From Candidatus Zipacnadum vermilionense (GTDB lineage: Bacteria > Armatimonadota > Zipacnadia > Zipacnadales > Zipacnadaceae), in the NCBI GenBank assembly GCA_029821755.1, contig JALGSV010000022.1:1-64000 (forward strand): DNA of 64,000 bases. The letters are read 5' to 3'. The position numbers and the translations under genes are program-made. Positions 25,701 to 32,080 of the stretch are shown in pieces; the first letter of the stretch is position 1; each line of letters begins with the position of its first letter. The notes beneath the pieces were generated by a model. It was not told the DNA's origin, ran no database searches, and saw only the letters and a program-made list of their open reading frames with translations.

Positions 25701-26502
25701 CCAGCACCTTCTTCACCGGCGCCAGCGACCGCTGGGTGATCGGGTCAAAGTGCCGCAGGGACTCGATCTCGTCCCCAAAGAGTTCCAGTCGCACCGGATG
25801 GGGCTCGGTAGGCGGTGAGAAATCCACGATCCCGCCCCGCGCGGAGACCTGCCCCACCTCATCCACCAGCGCTACCCGCTCATACCCCAGGTCCAGCAGC
25901 GCCTCGATCAGTTCCTCGCGCCTGATCTCCTGCCCCACTTCCAGCACCCGCCGCGCCCCGCGCAGCGCCTCCACCGGCATCGTCAGATGCAGGGCTGCCT
26001 GTACCGCCGCCACCACCACCGTCGGCTCCCCCGCCGCCAGCCGATTCAGTACCATCAACCTCTGCGCCACCTCCGCCGGCTCCGGATTCACCCCGTCATA
26101 CAGTGCAGAAGCAATCGACGGGTAAAGGAGCACTGCTCGGGTAGTGCAGGCTTGCAAGCCTGCGTCCGCGTGGGGCGGGCTTTCTAGCCCGCCCTCCCCT
26201 GCCGGGGACAAGGCACCTCCAGTGGCACCGCTCTCCAGAGCGGTGTCTCCTCCCAGCAACGCCTCCAGATCCCCCACCAGCTGCGTCGCCCTCTCCTCGC
26301 TAAAGGTCAACACCAGCGCCGTAGTCTCCGCCTCCCCCAGCAGGGCCGCCAGCAGCGCCGCCTTGCCGGCGCCACTCGGTCCTTCTACCTGGAGAGGGTC
26401 CCCCGGCGCACCCAGCCTCTCGCGCAGCCGCCGCACCTCCAGCGTCCCCTGTATCAACTCCCGTATCTGTTGTCCCAGCGCCTTATCCGGCATAGCAGCC
26501 AC
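22750..26502 (-). CDS. mfd: Transcription-repair coupling factor
   Basis: Mfd displaces RNA polymerase stalled at DNA damage and recruits UvrA. The 1250 residues exceed the usual 1150-1180. Visible parts are the N-terminal UvrB-like region (GPSGAGKAALLAALLG), the RNA polymerase-interacting segment (LREGNYVVHINHGIARYRGL is nearby as LHEGNYVVHINHGIARY), Walker A (ICGDVGYGKTEVAIRAAF), the DEEQ box (IIDEEQRFG), SATPIPRTL and the RecG-like QLRGRVGR. Residues about 84-121 (DTALESGATGG through GLQACTT) come from an A-B-C palindrome cassette at 26139-26252 and probably account for part of the extra length. The start is GTG at 26502, or ATG at 26493. Identification is secure. Confidence 0.97.
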   Translation of the reverse strand: MAAMPDKALGQQIRELIQGTLEVRRLRERLGAPGDPLQVEGPSGAGKAALLAALLGEAETTALVLTFSEERATQLVGDLEALLGGDTALESGATGGALSPAGEGGLESPPHADAGLQACTTRAVLLYPSIASALYDGVNPEPAEVAQRLMVLNRLAAGEPTVVVAAVQAALHLTMPVEALRGARRVLEVGQEIRREELIEALLDLGYERVALVDEVGQVSARGGIVDFSPPTEPHPVRLELFGDEIESLRHFDPITQRSLAPVKKVLVGPAGEILLARDAVHRSLPAIRSAYRRELDLLHEREKHREAERLKERMSEDLELLENLRPHPSLTHYLSYLYERPACLCAYLPEDAVLVVDEPVRIKSHAEQFEQEVKRAYDSAVKLGSHLRLPATACMAWEDFVIAHLQHSRLIRPTLYLTMLQREVPWAPQAELVHFNTPPVDSFGGRFELLVQGLADWEREGKRVLVCTSEPERIEEVFAKRGLGELRAPGEHPVLEPGLVNLADLDLSGGFTVPGADLVVLTGREVFGWRRLRRTEEPAYKRGFSLTSLRELHEGNYVVHINHGIARYRGLARQTLGGIEREYMVLEYAGADKLYVPVTQLDRVQKYIGSEGAAPEVGAMKSLRWRAAKKEARRSVQLLARELMKLYAAREQAPGHTFAPDGPWMAELENAFRYDETPDQLRAIAEVKQDMEAQRPMDRLICGDVGYGKTEVAIRAAFKAAVEGKQVAVLTPTTILAQQHYNTFRERLANYPLGVAMLSRFRTPEQQRGTAAGLKSGTVDVVVGTHRLLSGDIQFKDLGLVIIDEEQRFGVKQKEKLKQLRAQVDVLSLSATPIPRTLNMALSGIRQISVINDPPQGRLPIRTFVRETDDELIRQALLREIERGGQVYVVHNRVRSIKHVAAHIQRLVPEARVGVAHGQMDERDLEQVMLAFYAEEFDVLVCTTIIENGLDVPNVNTMIVDDANKLGLAQLYQLRGRVGRSVRQAYAYLLYKYPELMTPEAEERLKAIEEFSELGSGFKLALRDLEIRGAGEILGAEQSGQMSSVGLDLYTQMLADAVKTLKGERPSDLEGLPALDLPVEAVIPASYVPDERQRIDLYRHLAELQSEEEIQGISEEIRDRYGPAPEAVENLLRIAKLKLRAVAAGVVEVGSDNARLVVKLAPSARLTAREVDIFRGMLQPTLRQARQGARSILPRANATEQGLSFAPAGKDVDFVLSGVEQLTELLVKRAEYNRKQAEKGTRVRAEVGG
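26139..26252. repeat. A-B-C palindrome cassette inside mfd
   Basis: In order: type A (GGTAGTGCAGGCTTGCAAG, CCTGCG), type B (GCGTGGGGCGGGC, TTTCTA, GCCCGCC) and type C (AGTGGCACCGCTCTCCAGAG, CGGTGTCTCC). The same order recurs at 26619-26740, 370 bases upstream of this copy. It is read through in frame by mfd. Confidence 0.8.
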
Positions 26503-26618
26503 GCAAACTCACCCAGCCCGAGGGCAGGCCCTCGGGCTATCAGCAAATACCATGCTTGTGTGTATGAACCACGTCCAAGGATCGGACGCCGCCCCGAGAG
26601 GGGCAGTTCCCCTCTGAA

Positions 26619-26740
26619 TAGCGCAGGCTTCCCAGCCTGCGTCCCCTCCCTGGTACGGCGGGCGTTCTCGCCCGCCGTTCGCTGCGCTCAACAACTTACG
26701 CCACTAGTGGCACCGCTCTCCAGAGCGGTGTCCCCTCCCC
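26619..26740. repeat. A-B-C palindrome cassette upstream of mfd
   Basis: The spacer 26503-26781 contains no gene. It holds type A (26619-26650), type B (26653-26678, GGCGGGCGTTCTCGCCCGCC) and type C (26705-26740), then TTCGACT-like heptamers at 26741-26775. The A-B-C order matches the copy inside mfd. Confidence 0.8.
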
Positions 26741-26781
26741 ACTTTCGGCTCCCGACCTTCGACTTGCGGCTTCCCCTCCCC

Positions 26782-27630
26782 CTACCCGACCTTCTCCAAC
26801 CTCCCCTTCACCTCCGCCGCAAACGCGTCAATCCTCTGCTGCACCAGTTCCCCCGGCGTCAGCGTATCGTCCTGCACCAGCGGCGTCATATCCATGGCAA
26901 AGGTCAGCCCTGTCGCCACGTCTACGTCGTGGGTCGCATGGTAGGTCGCATGGGCCTTCCGCCGCCCCATCGTCGCCAGGTCATAGCGCTTCCCGCCGCA
27001 GATCTGCGAGTCGAACACTCCCAGCAGCGCCATCTGCAGGTTCTCATGTCCACTGCAATCCAGGGGCACCTTATCCTCGTCGGTCAGCCAGTCCAGATCC
27101 CGCCACACCTCCCCGCCCCACAGCACCTGCGGCCGCCAGTCCTCCGGCAGCTCGCGGATCGCCTGAATCGTCCGCAACGCCACCGCCACATGCGTATCGT
27201 GCTTGTCCGCCAGGTTGTGCGTATAGACGATCTGCGGCCGGGCGGCGATCAGGATCGCCTTGATGTCCTCCACCACGGCCGACTCCGCCGGGTCTTTCAC
27301 CATCGCGCTGGTGAAATCCAGCAGCCCCTGGAAACCATACTCTCCCAGCACCGCCGCCTTCTTCTGCTCCTCCCGCCGCACTACTTGCATCTGCTCATCG
27401 GTATAGTCGGCGTATAGGTCATCCCGGGACGAACCCGCCCCATTGGTGACCACGACGCCCCCATACCACCAGTCCTCCCGCCCAAACCCCTGCAGCACCC
27501 CGTGCCCGCTCAGGATTTCCAGGTCATCCTGATGCGCCCCGATCCCCAGATGCGTAGTCCGCGCCATCGCCTCCCCTTCCGGCTTCCCGTCAGGAACGTA
27601 TAGCTCTGCGCCCGCCATGTGCAACTGCAT
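26782..27630 (-). CDS. PIG-L (LmbE-type) deacetylase
   Basis: 282 residues from the ATG at 27630 (MQLHMAG), with GGAGG 9 bases upstream. A longer frame to 27789 only translates palindromes and is rejected. The zinc-binding N-terminal motif is HLGIGAHQDDLEIL (consensus AHPDD, here AHQDD), and the later ligand region is IVYTHNLADKHDTHVAVALR. PIG-L/LmbE enzymes remove N-acetyl groups from GlcNAc-type substrates, for example in mycothiol or glycolipid synthesis, or from diacetylated chitobiose. It follows a ROK-family gene on the same strand, which fits a role in amino sugar use. The actual substrate is not evident. Confidence 0.85.
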   Translation of the reverse strand: MQLHMAGAELYVPDGKPEGEAMARTTHLGIGAHQDDLEILSGHGVLQGFGREDWWYGGVVVTNGAGSSRDDLYADYTDEQMQVVRREEQKKAAVLGEYGFQGLLDFTSAMVKDPAESAVVEDIKAILIAARPQIVYTHNLADKHDTHVAVALRTIQAIRELPEDWRPQVLWGGEVWRDLDWLTDEDKVPLDCSGHENLQMALLGVFDSQICGGKRYDLATMGRRKAHATYHATHDVDVATGLTFAMDMTPLVQDDTLTPGELVQQRIDAFAAEVKGRLEKVG

Positions 27631-27648
27631 TGTGAAGATCCTCCATCC

Positions 27649-27760
27649 GGGTAGCGCAGGCTTCCCAGCCTGCGTCCCCTCCGCGTGGGGCTTAGCGCAT
27701 CCCGATGCGCAGGGCTTCCCGCCGTCCCCTCCCGGTGGCACCGGTGTCTCGCCGGTGCGG
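27649..27760. repeat. A-E-D palindrome cassette
   Basis: Type A (27649-27680), a unique type E (27683-27730, AGCGCATCCCGATGCGC within the B-type flank GCGTGGGGC) and type D (27731-27760, GGTGGCACCGGTGTCTCG, CCGGTG). It lies in the spacer between the ROK gene and the PIG-L start. Confidence 0.75.
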
Positions 27761-27786
27761 GGTGGGGCTGCTATGGCCCCCCTCCC

Positions 27787-27822
27787 CACTTTCGACTTAC
27801 GACTTTCGACTTACGACTTCCC
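27787..27822. repeat. TTCGACT heptamer array at the ROK gene 3' end
   Basis: Four to five imperfect repeats of the type CTTTCGACTTACGACTTTCG. They overlap the last codons of the ROK gene, which read as GKGKS. Related arrays lie at 26741, 29225 and 29680. Confidence 0.7.
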
Positions 27823-29208
27823 CTTCCCCACCGCCGGCAGACTCGCCGCCGCAATCGCCTGCCCCACCCTGCGCTCCTTCTCCCCCGGCAGGTGCAGCTC
27901 AATCCCGGCCAACTCCGGGAACTCTTGCTTGAGTACCTCCTGCGCCTCGGCCAGCACGATGTCCCCGCCTTCTCCCGTGGTCACCCGGCCCATCATCAAC
28001 ACGTGCGCGAGATCGTAGAACTGCGCGTAGTAGGCCACCGCATACCCCACCCAGCGCCCCACCGTCACGTACACCTGCTTGGCCCGCTCGTCGCCCTGCG
28101 CCATGAACTCCTGCACCGTCTTGAGCTGCTCCGCCAGGTGCGCGTTCTTGTCCAGTGGTATCCCCGCCCGGTCGGCCATCCGCACCACGCCCGTCTGGCA
28201 CAGATATTGCGCCCCCACGCCGGGGTAGTTGGACCACTCGTCCACCGCCGCCCCCGGTGCCAGGTCAAAGGGTACGAAAGCCAGCTCATTCAGCCAGCCG
28301 GTGATATTCCCGTCCGCGTCCACGTAGCCTGCCGCCTCGCTCGACCCGAAGGCTACGCCCAGCAGCCGCGTCGTCTCCAGGCTCATCGCCCCCGCCAGCG
28401 CCGCCACGTCTCCGTCGTTGGCCACTTCCATCGGCGCCTCGCCCATGTCCTCCTGCACCCGCAGGAACAGGGGCCGGATCTTCTCGTCGAACGCGTCCTT
28501 TGGAATTCCCCGGAACAACGAGGCCACGGCCACGCGGTTGTTGATATAGACTCCCGCGCTGCTCACGCCGATGGCGTCGATGGTCGGCAGATGCTTGGCT
28601 GCCTCCCGCATCGCGTGCATGACGTGGTCGTAGTGGTACTGCGGGTCGCTCTGTACCTTCGGGTCCCAGGGGTACTCCTCGCTGAAGGTGACCTCTCCGT
28701 CCACCACCGCCGCCACCTTGTAGTCGCTGGCCCCAGCGTCAAACCCGATCCGGTTCCCCTCCAGATGCCGTCCCACCGACACCGTCTTCTCGTTGGCCGC
28801 CGGGACCTGGTCCACGCTTACCGTTTCCACCTGGAAGGACTTCTCATAGACCCCGCCCATGAACTCGGCGTCGAAGGCATACTCCCCGCCCGGCGCGTAG
28901 GCCTGGGTCAGGTATGCGCCAATCTGCGCCGGCCCGCCCACGACCACGCGCCAGCCCCCGCGCGCCCACAGCAGCGTCTTGACCAGCTCGGCCACGTACC
29001 GCAGGTTGGCCGAGGCCTCCGCGGCCTCGGTCGCGAACACCTCGGTCTCATACCGCGTAATCACCCCGCCCCCGCGCTCCAGCGCAAGCACTAGCGGTAC
29101 CCCCTGCCCGGAGGCCTTGACCTGCGCCCGGAACGTCCGAAACGCCGAAGCCGCCGGCCGGAAATCCGGATCCAACGGCGGAGCCAACTGAGCCTTAGGA
29201 AGCTGCAT
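27811..29208 (-). CDS. ROK-like sugar kinase or ASKHA-fold protein
   Basis: 465 residues. After an unusual 160-residue N-terminal region comes an ASKHA nucleotide-binding start (GNRIGFDAGASDYKVAAVVDGEV, where ROK kinases have GIDIGGT), then AIGVSSAGVYINNRVAVASL, EVANDGDVAALAGAMSL and LLGVAFGSSEAAGYVD. These correspond to ROK phosphate and adenosine motifs in diverged form. The CxCG zinc motif is not seen. The ATG at 29208 has AGGTGA 7 bases upstream. It lies directly upstream of PIG-L and near a canonical ROK kinase. Likely a sugar or amino sugar kinase, or a sensor that lost catalysis. Substrate unknown. Confidence 0.65.
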   Translation of the reverse strand: MQLPKAQLAPPLDPDFRPAASAFRTFRAQVKASGQGVPLVLALERGGGVITRYETEVFATEAAEASANLRYVAELVKTLLWARGGWRVVVGGPAQIGAYLTQAYAPGGEYAFDAEFMGGVYEKSFQVETVSVDQVPAANEKTVSVGRHLEGNRIGFDAGASDYKVAAVVDGEVTFSEEYPWDPKVQSDPQYHYDHVMHAMREAAKHLPTIDAIGVSSAGVYINNRVAVASLFRGIPKDAFDEKIRPLFLRVQEDMGEAPMEVANDGDVAALAGAMSLETTRLLGVAFGSSEAAGYVDADGNITGWLNELAFVPFDLAPGAAVDEWSNYPGVGAQYLCQTGVVRMADRAGIPLDKNAHLAEQLKTVQEFMAQGDERAKQVYVTVGRWVGYAVAYYAQFYDLAHVLMMGRVTTGEGGDIVLAEAQEVLKQEFPELAGIELHLPGEKERRVGQAIAAASLPAVGKGKS

Positions 29209-29224
29209 CTTCAGTCACCTCTGA

Positions 29225-29255
29225 GGTCGAAAGTGAGGAGTCGAAAGTCGAAAAC
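29225..29255. repeat. AGTCGAA heptamer array, left flank of the four-helix-bundle gene
   Basis: GGTCGAAAGTGAGGAGTCGA then AAGTCGAAAAC. It is the complement of the TTCGACT units at 29680-29812 on the other side of the gene, so the two arrays are in inverted orientation. Confidence 0.6.
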
Positions 29256-29294
29256 GGAGGGGGGCTCTGCGCCATCCCCGCTGACCGCCGGAGC

Positions 29295-29663
29295 TTACTT
29301 GGCAAGCTTTCTGTGCAGTACGCAGAGCATGCCGTCGATCTCATCTACGTCTGCGTGTAGTTCCGCAATCTGCTCCTGGTTGAGGTGGCCGAAACGGAAC
29401 GCCAGCTCCAGGAGGGTCCGCAACTCCGCCAGAGAGCCGCGGGCAATGCTGACATGGTGTCGGTATTCACCGGAGCCAAACCGGCCGGCTCCTTCGGCGA
29501 TGTTAGCCGGAACGGAGATCGCGGAACGTCTGGTTTGGTCGGTCAGGGCGAAGAGCTCATACCTGGGATAGCTCCGAGTGACCACGTGCACTGCCTCCGC
29601 AAGGTCGACCGCCTTCTGCCAGACAATCAGGTCGCGATAGCTTCGTATTTCGCTGCTCCTCAG
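29295..29663 (-). CDS. Four-helix-bundle protein (23S rRNA intervening-sequence type)
   Basis: About 123 residues: IRSYRDLIVWQKAVDLAEAVHVVTRSYP, then LTDQTRRSAISVPANIAEGAGR, then YRHHVSIARGSLAELRTLLELA. These are hallmarks of the TIGR02436/S23 family, first seen in intervening sequences of Leptospira 23S rRNA and related to Avd proteins of diversity-generating retroelements. Function unknown. The start is uncertain: a CTG at 29663 with GAGG close upstream gives family-like length, while the only in-frame ATG (29837) would translate a heptamer array. Arrays of TTCGACT units lie on both sides. It is placed between two ROK genes, with no rRNA or reverse transcriptase nearby. Confidence 0.8.
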   Translation of the reverse strand: MRSSEIRSYRDLIVWQKAVDLAEAVHVVTRSYPRYELFALTDQTRRSAISVPANIAEGAGRFGSGEYRHHVSIARGSLAELRTLLELAFRFGHLNQEQIAELHADVDEIDGMLCVLHRKLAK

Positions 29664-29679
29664 CGGATGCCTCCCCCTC

Positions 29680-29812
29680 CCGACTTCCGGCTCTCGGTTG
29701 CGGGTTCTCGGTTGCCGACTTTCGACTTCCGACTTCCCCTCCGCCACTTTCGACTTTCGACTTCCGACTTCCCCTCCGCCACTTTCGACTTTCGACTTTC
29801 GACTTCCCCTAC
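29680..29812. repeat. Large TTCGACT heptamer array
   Basis: Roughly fifteen imperfect 7-bp units (CTTTCGACTTTCGACTTCCG type) in three blocks separated by TCCCCTCCGCCA. It starts with CGGCTCTCGGTTG variants. It overlaps the last two codons of the ROK kinase gene (stop 29809) and lies upstream of the four-helix-bundle gene. Confidence 0.85.
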
Positions 29813-30759
29813 TCCCACACCAGCGCCCCCGCCCCATACGTGCCGGCGTGATTTCCTAACGCCGCCGGCACAATCTTGTTGACGTCAAACTGCGCGAAAA
29901 TACCCACGTGCTTGACCGTCCGTCGGATAGCGTCGAACAGCAATTCCCCGGTTGCCGCGATCCCCCCGCCGATGAGCACCAGGTCCGGGTCCACCAGTAG
30001 GATCGCGTTGCAGATGGCCAGCCCGATGTAATGCCCGGTCTGGTCCACCACCCGTCGCGCCACCTTGTCCCCCTGCTGGGCCGCTTGGGCGATGACGCGC
30101 GGGGTGATGGCGTTGTCGTCGCCGCCGGTCAGCTCGTCAATCAGGCTGGGGCGCCCGCTCTGCAGGCGTTCCACCGTCATGTCGATCATCGCCTGCTTAG
30201 CGGCCATCGCCTCCAGGCATCCAAAGCTCCCGCAGCCGCACCGCCGCCCGCCGGGAGCAATGGTCATGTGCCCAATCTCGCCCATCAGTTGCCGCGGTCC
30301 CCGCCGCACCTTGTTGTCCAGCACCACCCCGCCGCCCACTCCGGTCCCCAGCGTCAGCAGCAGCAGATTCTGCACCCCTCGCCCCGCCCCATAGCGCAGT
30401 TCCGCCAGGGTCGCGCAGAAGGCATCGTTGGCCACCCACGCCGGCATACCGAACGTGGCCGCGAGTCTCTCGCCCGCGTTGACGCCGTCCATGACCTCCA
30501 GGTTAGGGCAGCGGACGATGGCCCCGGTCTCCGGCACCACCTGCCCCGGCACGCCGATCCCGACTCCGACCAGCGCCCGATCCATGTGCCGACTCAGCAG
30601 GTCCTTCCCGGCCGTCTCGATAACCCCTAGCACCGCTAGGGCGTTGTCCGGCGGGGTAGGATGCGAGGAACTCTCCAGCAGCTCCCCTTCCCCCGTGAGC
30701 AGGCCCACCTTGAAGGTCGTCCCGCCCAGATCAATCCCCATTGCCACCTGCTCGGACAT
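29809..30759 (-). CDS. ROK family glucokinase-like sugar kinase
   Basis: 316 residues from the ATG at 30759 (MSEQVAMGIDLGGTTFKVG), with GGAGGG about 7 bases upstream. Classic ROK features are the phosphate-binding GIDLGGTTFKVGLL, VGVGIGVPGQV, WVANDAFCATLAE with the catalytic Asp, LLTLGTGVGGGVV, GHMTIAPGGRRCGCGSFGCLEAM with the zinc-binding cysteines, and LVLIGGGIA. Phosphorylates glucose or a related hexose with ATP. It ends inside a heptamer array and is followed by the four-helix-bundle gene. It lies 114 bases after ssb, with a strong terminator between, so it is probably expressed separately. Sugar specificity is not determinable. Confidence 0.92.
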   Translation of the reverse strand: MSEQVAMGIDLGGTTFKVGLLTGEGELLESSSHPTPPDNALAVLGVIETAGKDLLSRHMDRALVGVGIGVPGQVVPETGAIVRCPNLEVMDGVNAGERLAATFGMPAWVANDAFCATLAELRYGAGRGVQNLLLLTLGTGVGGGVVLDNKVRRGPRQLMGEIGHMTIAPGGRRCGCGSFGCLEAMAAKQAMIDMTVERLQSGRPSLIDELTGGDDNAITPRVIAQAAQQGDKVARRVVDQTGHYIGLAICNAILLVDPDLVLIGGGIAATGELLFDAIRRTVKHVGIFAQFDVNKIVPAALGNHAGTYGAGALVWE

Positions 30760-30825
30760 TACACCCTCCCCTCCGTGGGGGGGCCATCCGGCCCGCCCTG
30801 ACGGCAGGGAATCAGCATTCCTCAC

Positions 30826-30855
30826 AAAAACGCCAGGGCCTTCGCGGCCCTGGCG
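30826..30855 (-). terminator. Rho-independent terminator after ssb
   Basis: Read on the minus strand: CGCCAGGGCC, a 5-base loop, GGCCCTGGCG, then TTTTTGTG. A perfect 10-bp GC-rich stem followed by a T run, 18 bases after the ssb stop. It ends the rpsF-ssb operon. Confidence 0.93.
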
Positions 30856-30872
30856 TGGTCGTCTGTCCCCAG

Positions 30873-31319
30873 CTAGTCCCCGAAGAAGTCTTCACCCGGC
30901 GGCGTCTCCTCCACCTGCCCGCCACCCTGCGGCGCCGGGCTCCCGCCCTCGCGTGCCGCGCGCGCCGCCCGCCGCCGGTCGGCTTCGGCCTTGCTCTCCA
31001 TGAACTCAACGCGGTCGGCGACGATCTCCACCGCATATCGCTTGCTTCCGTCCTGGGCCTCCCAGGTACGGCTTTGCACGCGGCCGGTCACGCCGATCAG
31101 AGCACCCTTGTCCAGGTACTGCGACACGAACTCGGCGGTTTGCCCAAAGGTCACCACATCCAGCCAGTCGGTCTCCGACTCCCCCTGCTCCCCACTGCTC
31201 CCCCCGCGCTGTCGCCGCGTGACTCCCAGCCGGAACTTGGTGATGGCCAGGCCGCTCGGCGTGTACCGCATCTCCGGGTCATTCCCGATCCTGCCCACCA
31301 GCACAACGTTGTTGATCAT
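30873..31319 (-). CDS. ssb: Single-stranded DNA-binding protein
   Basis: Binds and protects single-stranded DNA in replication and repair. 148 residues. The N-terminal OB fold is canonical: MINNVVLVGRIGNDPEMRYTPSG, FRLGVTRR, DWLDVVTFGQTAEFVSQYLDKGALIGVTGR and YAVEIVADRVEFME. The C-terminus is a short disordered linker ending in GEDFFGD, an acidic tip resembling but not equal to the usual DDIPF partner-binding motif. It follows rpsF after 39 bases. The usual next genes, rpsR and rplI, are absent and a terminator follows instead. Identification is secure. Confidence 0.96.
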   Translation of the reverse strand: MINNVVLVGRIGNDPEMRYTPSGLAITKFRLGVTRRQRGGSSGEQGESETDWLDVVTFGQTAEFVSQYLDKGALIGVTGRVQSRTWEAQDGSKRYAVEIVADRVEFMESKAEADRRRAARAAREGGSPAPQGGGQVEETPPGEDFFGD

Positions 31320-31358
31320 GGACCGTTCCTCCCTGGCTGGCTGAGTAGCTGTGCCCGA

Positions 31359-31880
31359 CTACCCCTCCGCCGCCTTCTCCTCCTCCGCCGGGGCCGCCTC
31401 TGCTACCGGGGCCGCCTCTGCTGCCGGGGCCGCCTCTGCTGCCGGGGCCGCCTCTGCTGCCGGGGCCGCCTCCGCTACCGGGGCCGCCTCCGCTGCCGGG
31501 GCCGCCTCCGCTGCCGGGGCCGCCTCTGCTGCCGGAGCCGGTTCCTCCGTCTTCTTCTCCGGCGGTAAGCTGAAGATCGCCTTGGGGTTGGCCAATACGA
31601 CCATCCCTCGCACGATCGGCTCGATCAGGGAGAACTGGTGCTTGACTTCCTCGGCTATCTCTCCATTGCCGTGGAAGTACATGATGCGGTAAGCACCCTC
31701 CACGTTACCATCGATGGCATAGGCCAGGCGCCGCTGCCCGAACAATTCGTCGGAGACAAACTCCCCACCTGCCGCGATCAGGGCTTCCTTGAGCAGCGTG
31801 GAGGCTTCTTGCTGCTCCTCCTCGGGGACCTTCACGTCCAGAATATACATTACTTCGTACAAAGTGGCCTCGTCGGCCAT
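31359..31880 (-). CDS. rpsF: Ribosomal protein S6 with an alanine-rich repeat tail
   Basis: 30S protein S6, partner of S18. The first 110 residues are a normal S6: LYEVMYILDVKVPEEEQQEAST, LAYAIDGNVEGAYRIMYFHG, IEPIVRGMVVLAN. A tail of about 60 residues follows, made of eight AAEAAP or VAEAAP units from an 18-bp tandem repeat (31389-31539). Acidic tails occur on S6 in some species (E. coli S6 gains glutamates), but this one is long. The ATG at 31880 has AAGGA upstream; a GTG at 31889 is also in frame. The predicted promoter lies about 100 bases upstream. Identification is secure. Confidence 0.96.
   Translation of the reverse strand: MADEATLYEVMYILDVKVPEEEQQEASTLLKEALIAAGGEFVSDELFGQRRLAYAIDGNVEGAYRIMYFHGNGEIAEEVKHQFSLIEPIVRGMVVLANPKAIFSLPPEKKTEEPAPAAEAAPAAEAAPAAEAAPVAEAAPAAEAAPAAEAAPAAEAAPVAEAAPAEEEKAAEG
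31389..31539. repeat. 18-bp tandem repeat in rpsF
   Basis: Eight units of the GCCGCCTCTGCTGCCGGG type encode AAEAAP. The valine variant appears at every fourth unit (A-A-A-V twice), so the array probably grew by duplicating a 72-bp block. Copy number may vary between strains. Confidence 0.9.
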
Positions 31881-31977
31881 AGCGGTCACGTCCTTCCCAT
31901 GGCTTAGTCAGTTCCGGGTCAACCCTCGCCCGAAACAGGAAGGGGGCCGGCGCAAAGCACCGCCCCACACATGTGGC

Positions 31978-31987
31978 GATTATAGCA
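31978..31987 (-). promoter_or_regulatory. Extended -10 promoter for rpsF-ssb
   Basis: The minus strand reads TGCTATAAT, a TGn motif with a perfect -10 box and no clear -35. The leader to the rpsF ATG is about 95 bases and contains a strong hairpin (GGGGC, GGTGC, TTT, GCGCC, GGCCCC), a candidate site for S6:S18 autoregulation, which is known in other bacteria. Confidence 0.65.
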
Positions 31988-32007
31988 CATCGCTCCGGCG
32001 TGAGAAA

Positions 32008-32080
32008 GTGTCAGTCGACAGTGACAGTAGCCGCCGATTCGTCGCGAGCCTCGGTCTCTTCGCCACTGACACTGTCACTA
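32008..32080. repeat. CAGTGAC-type inverted repeats upstream of rpsF
   Basis: AGTGTCAGTCGACAGTGACAG at the left and CACTGACACTGTCACT at the right form imperfect inverted arms around about 30 bases. A related CAGTGGACAGTCGACG stretch lies at 47427-47455. The right arm ends in the stop codon of the methyltransferase gene. Confidence 0.55.

Noticed and set aside
26782-27789. Longer N-terminus for the PIG-L deacetylase from 27789
   Set aside because: The extra 53 codons only translate the A-E-D palindrome cassette, and a good ribosome-binding site precedes the ATG at 27630.
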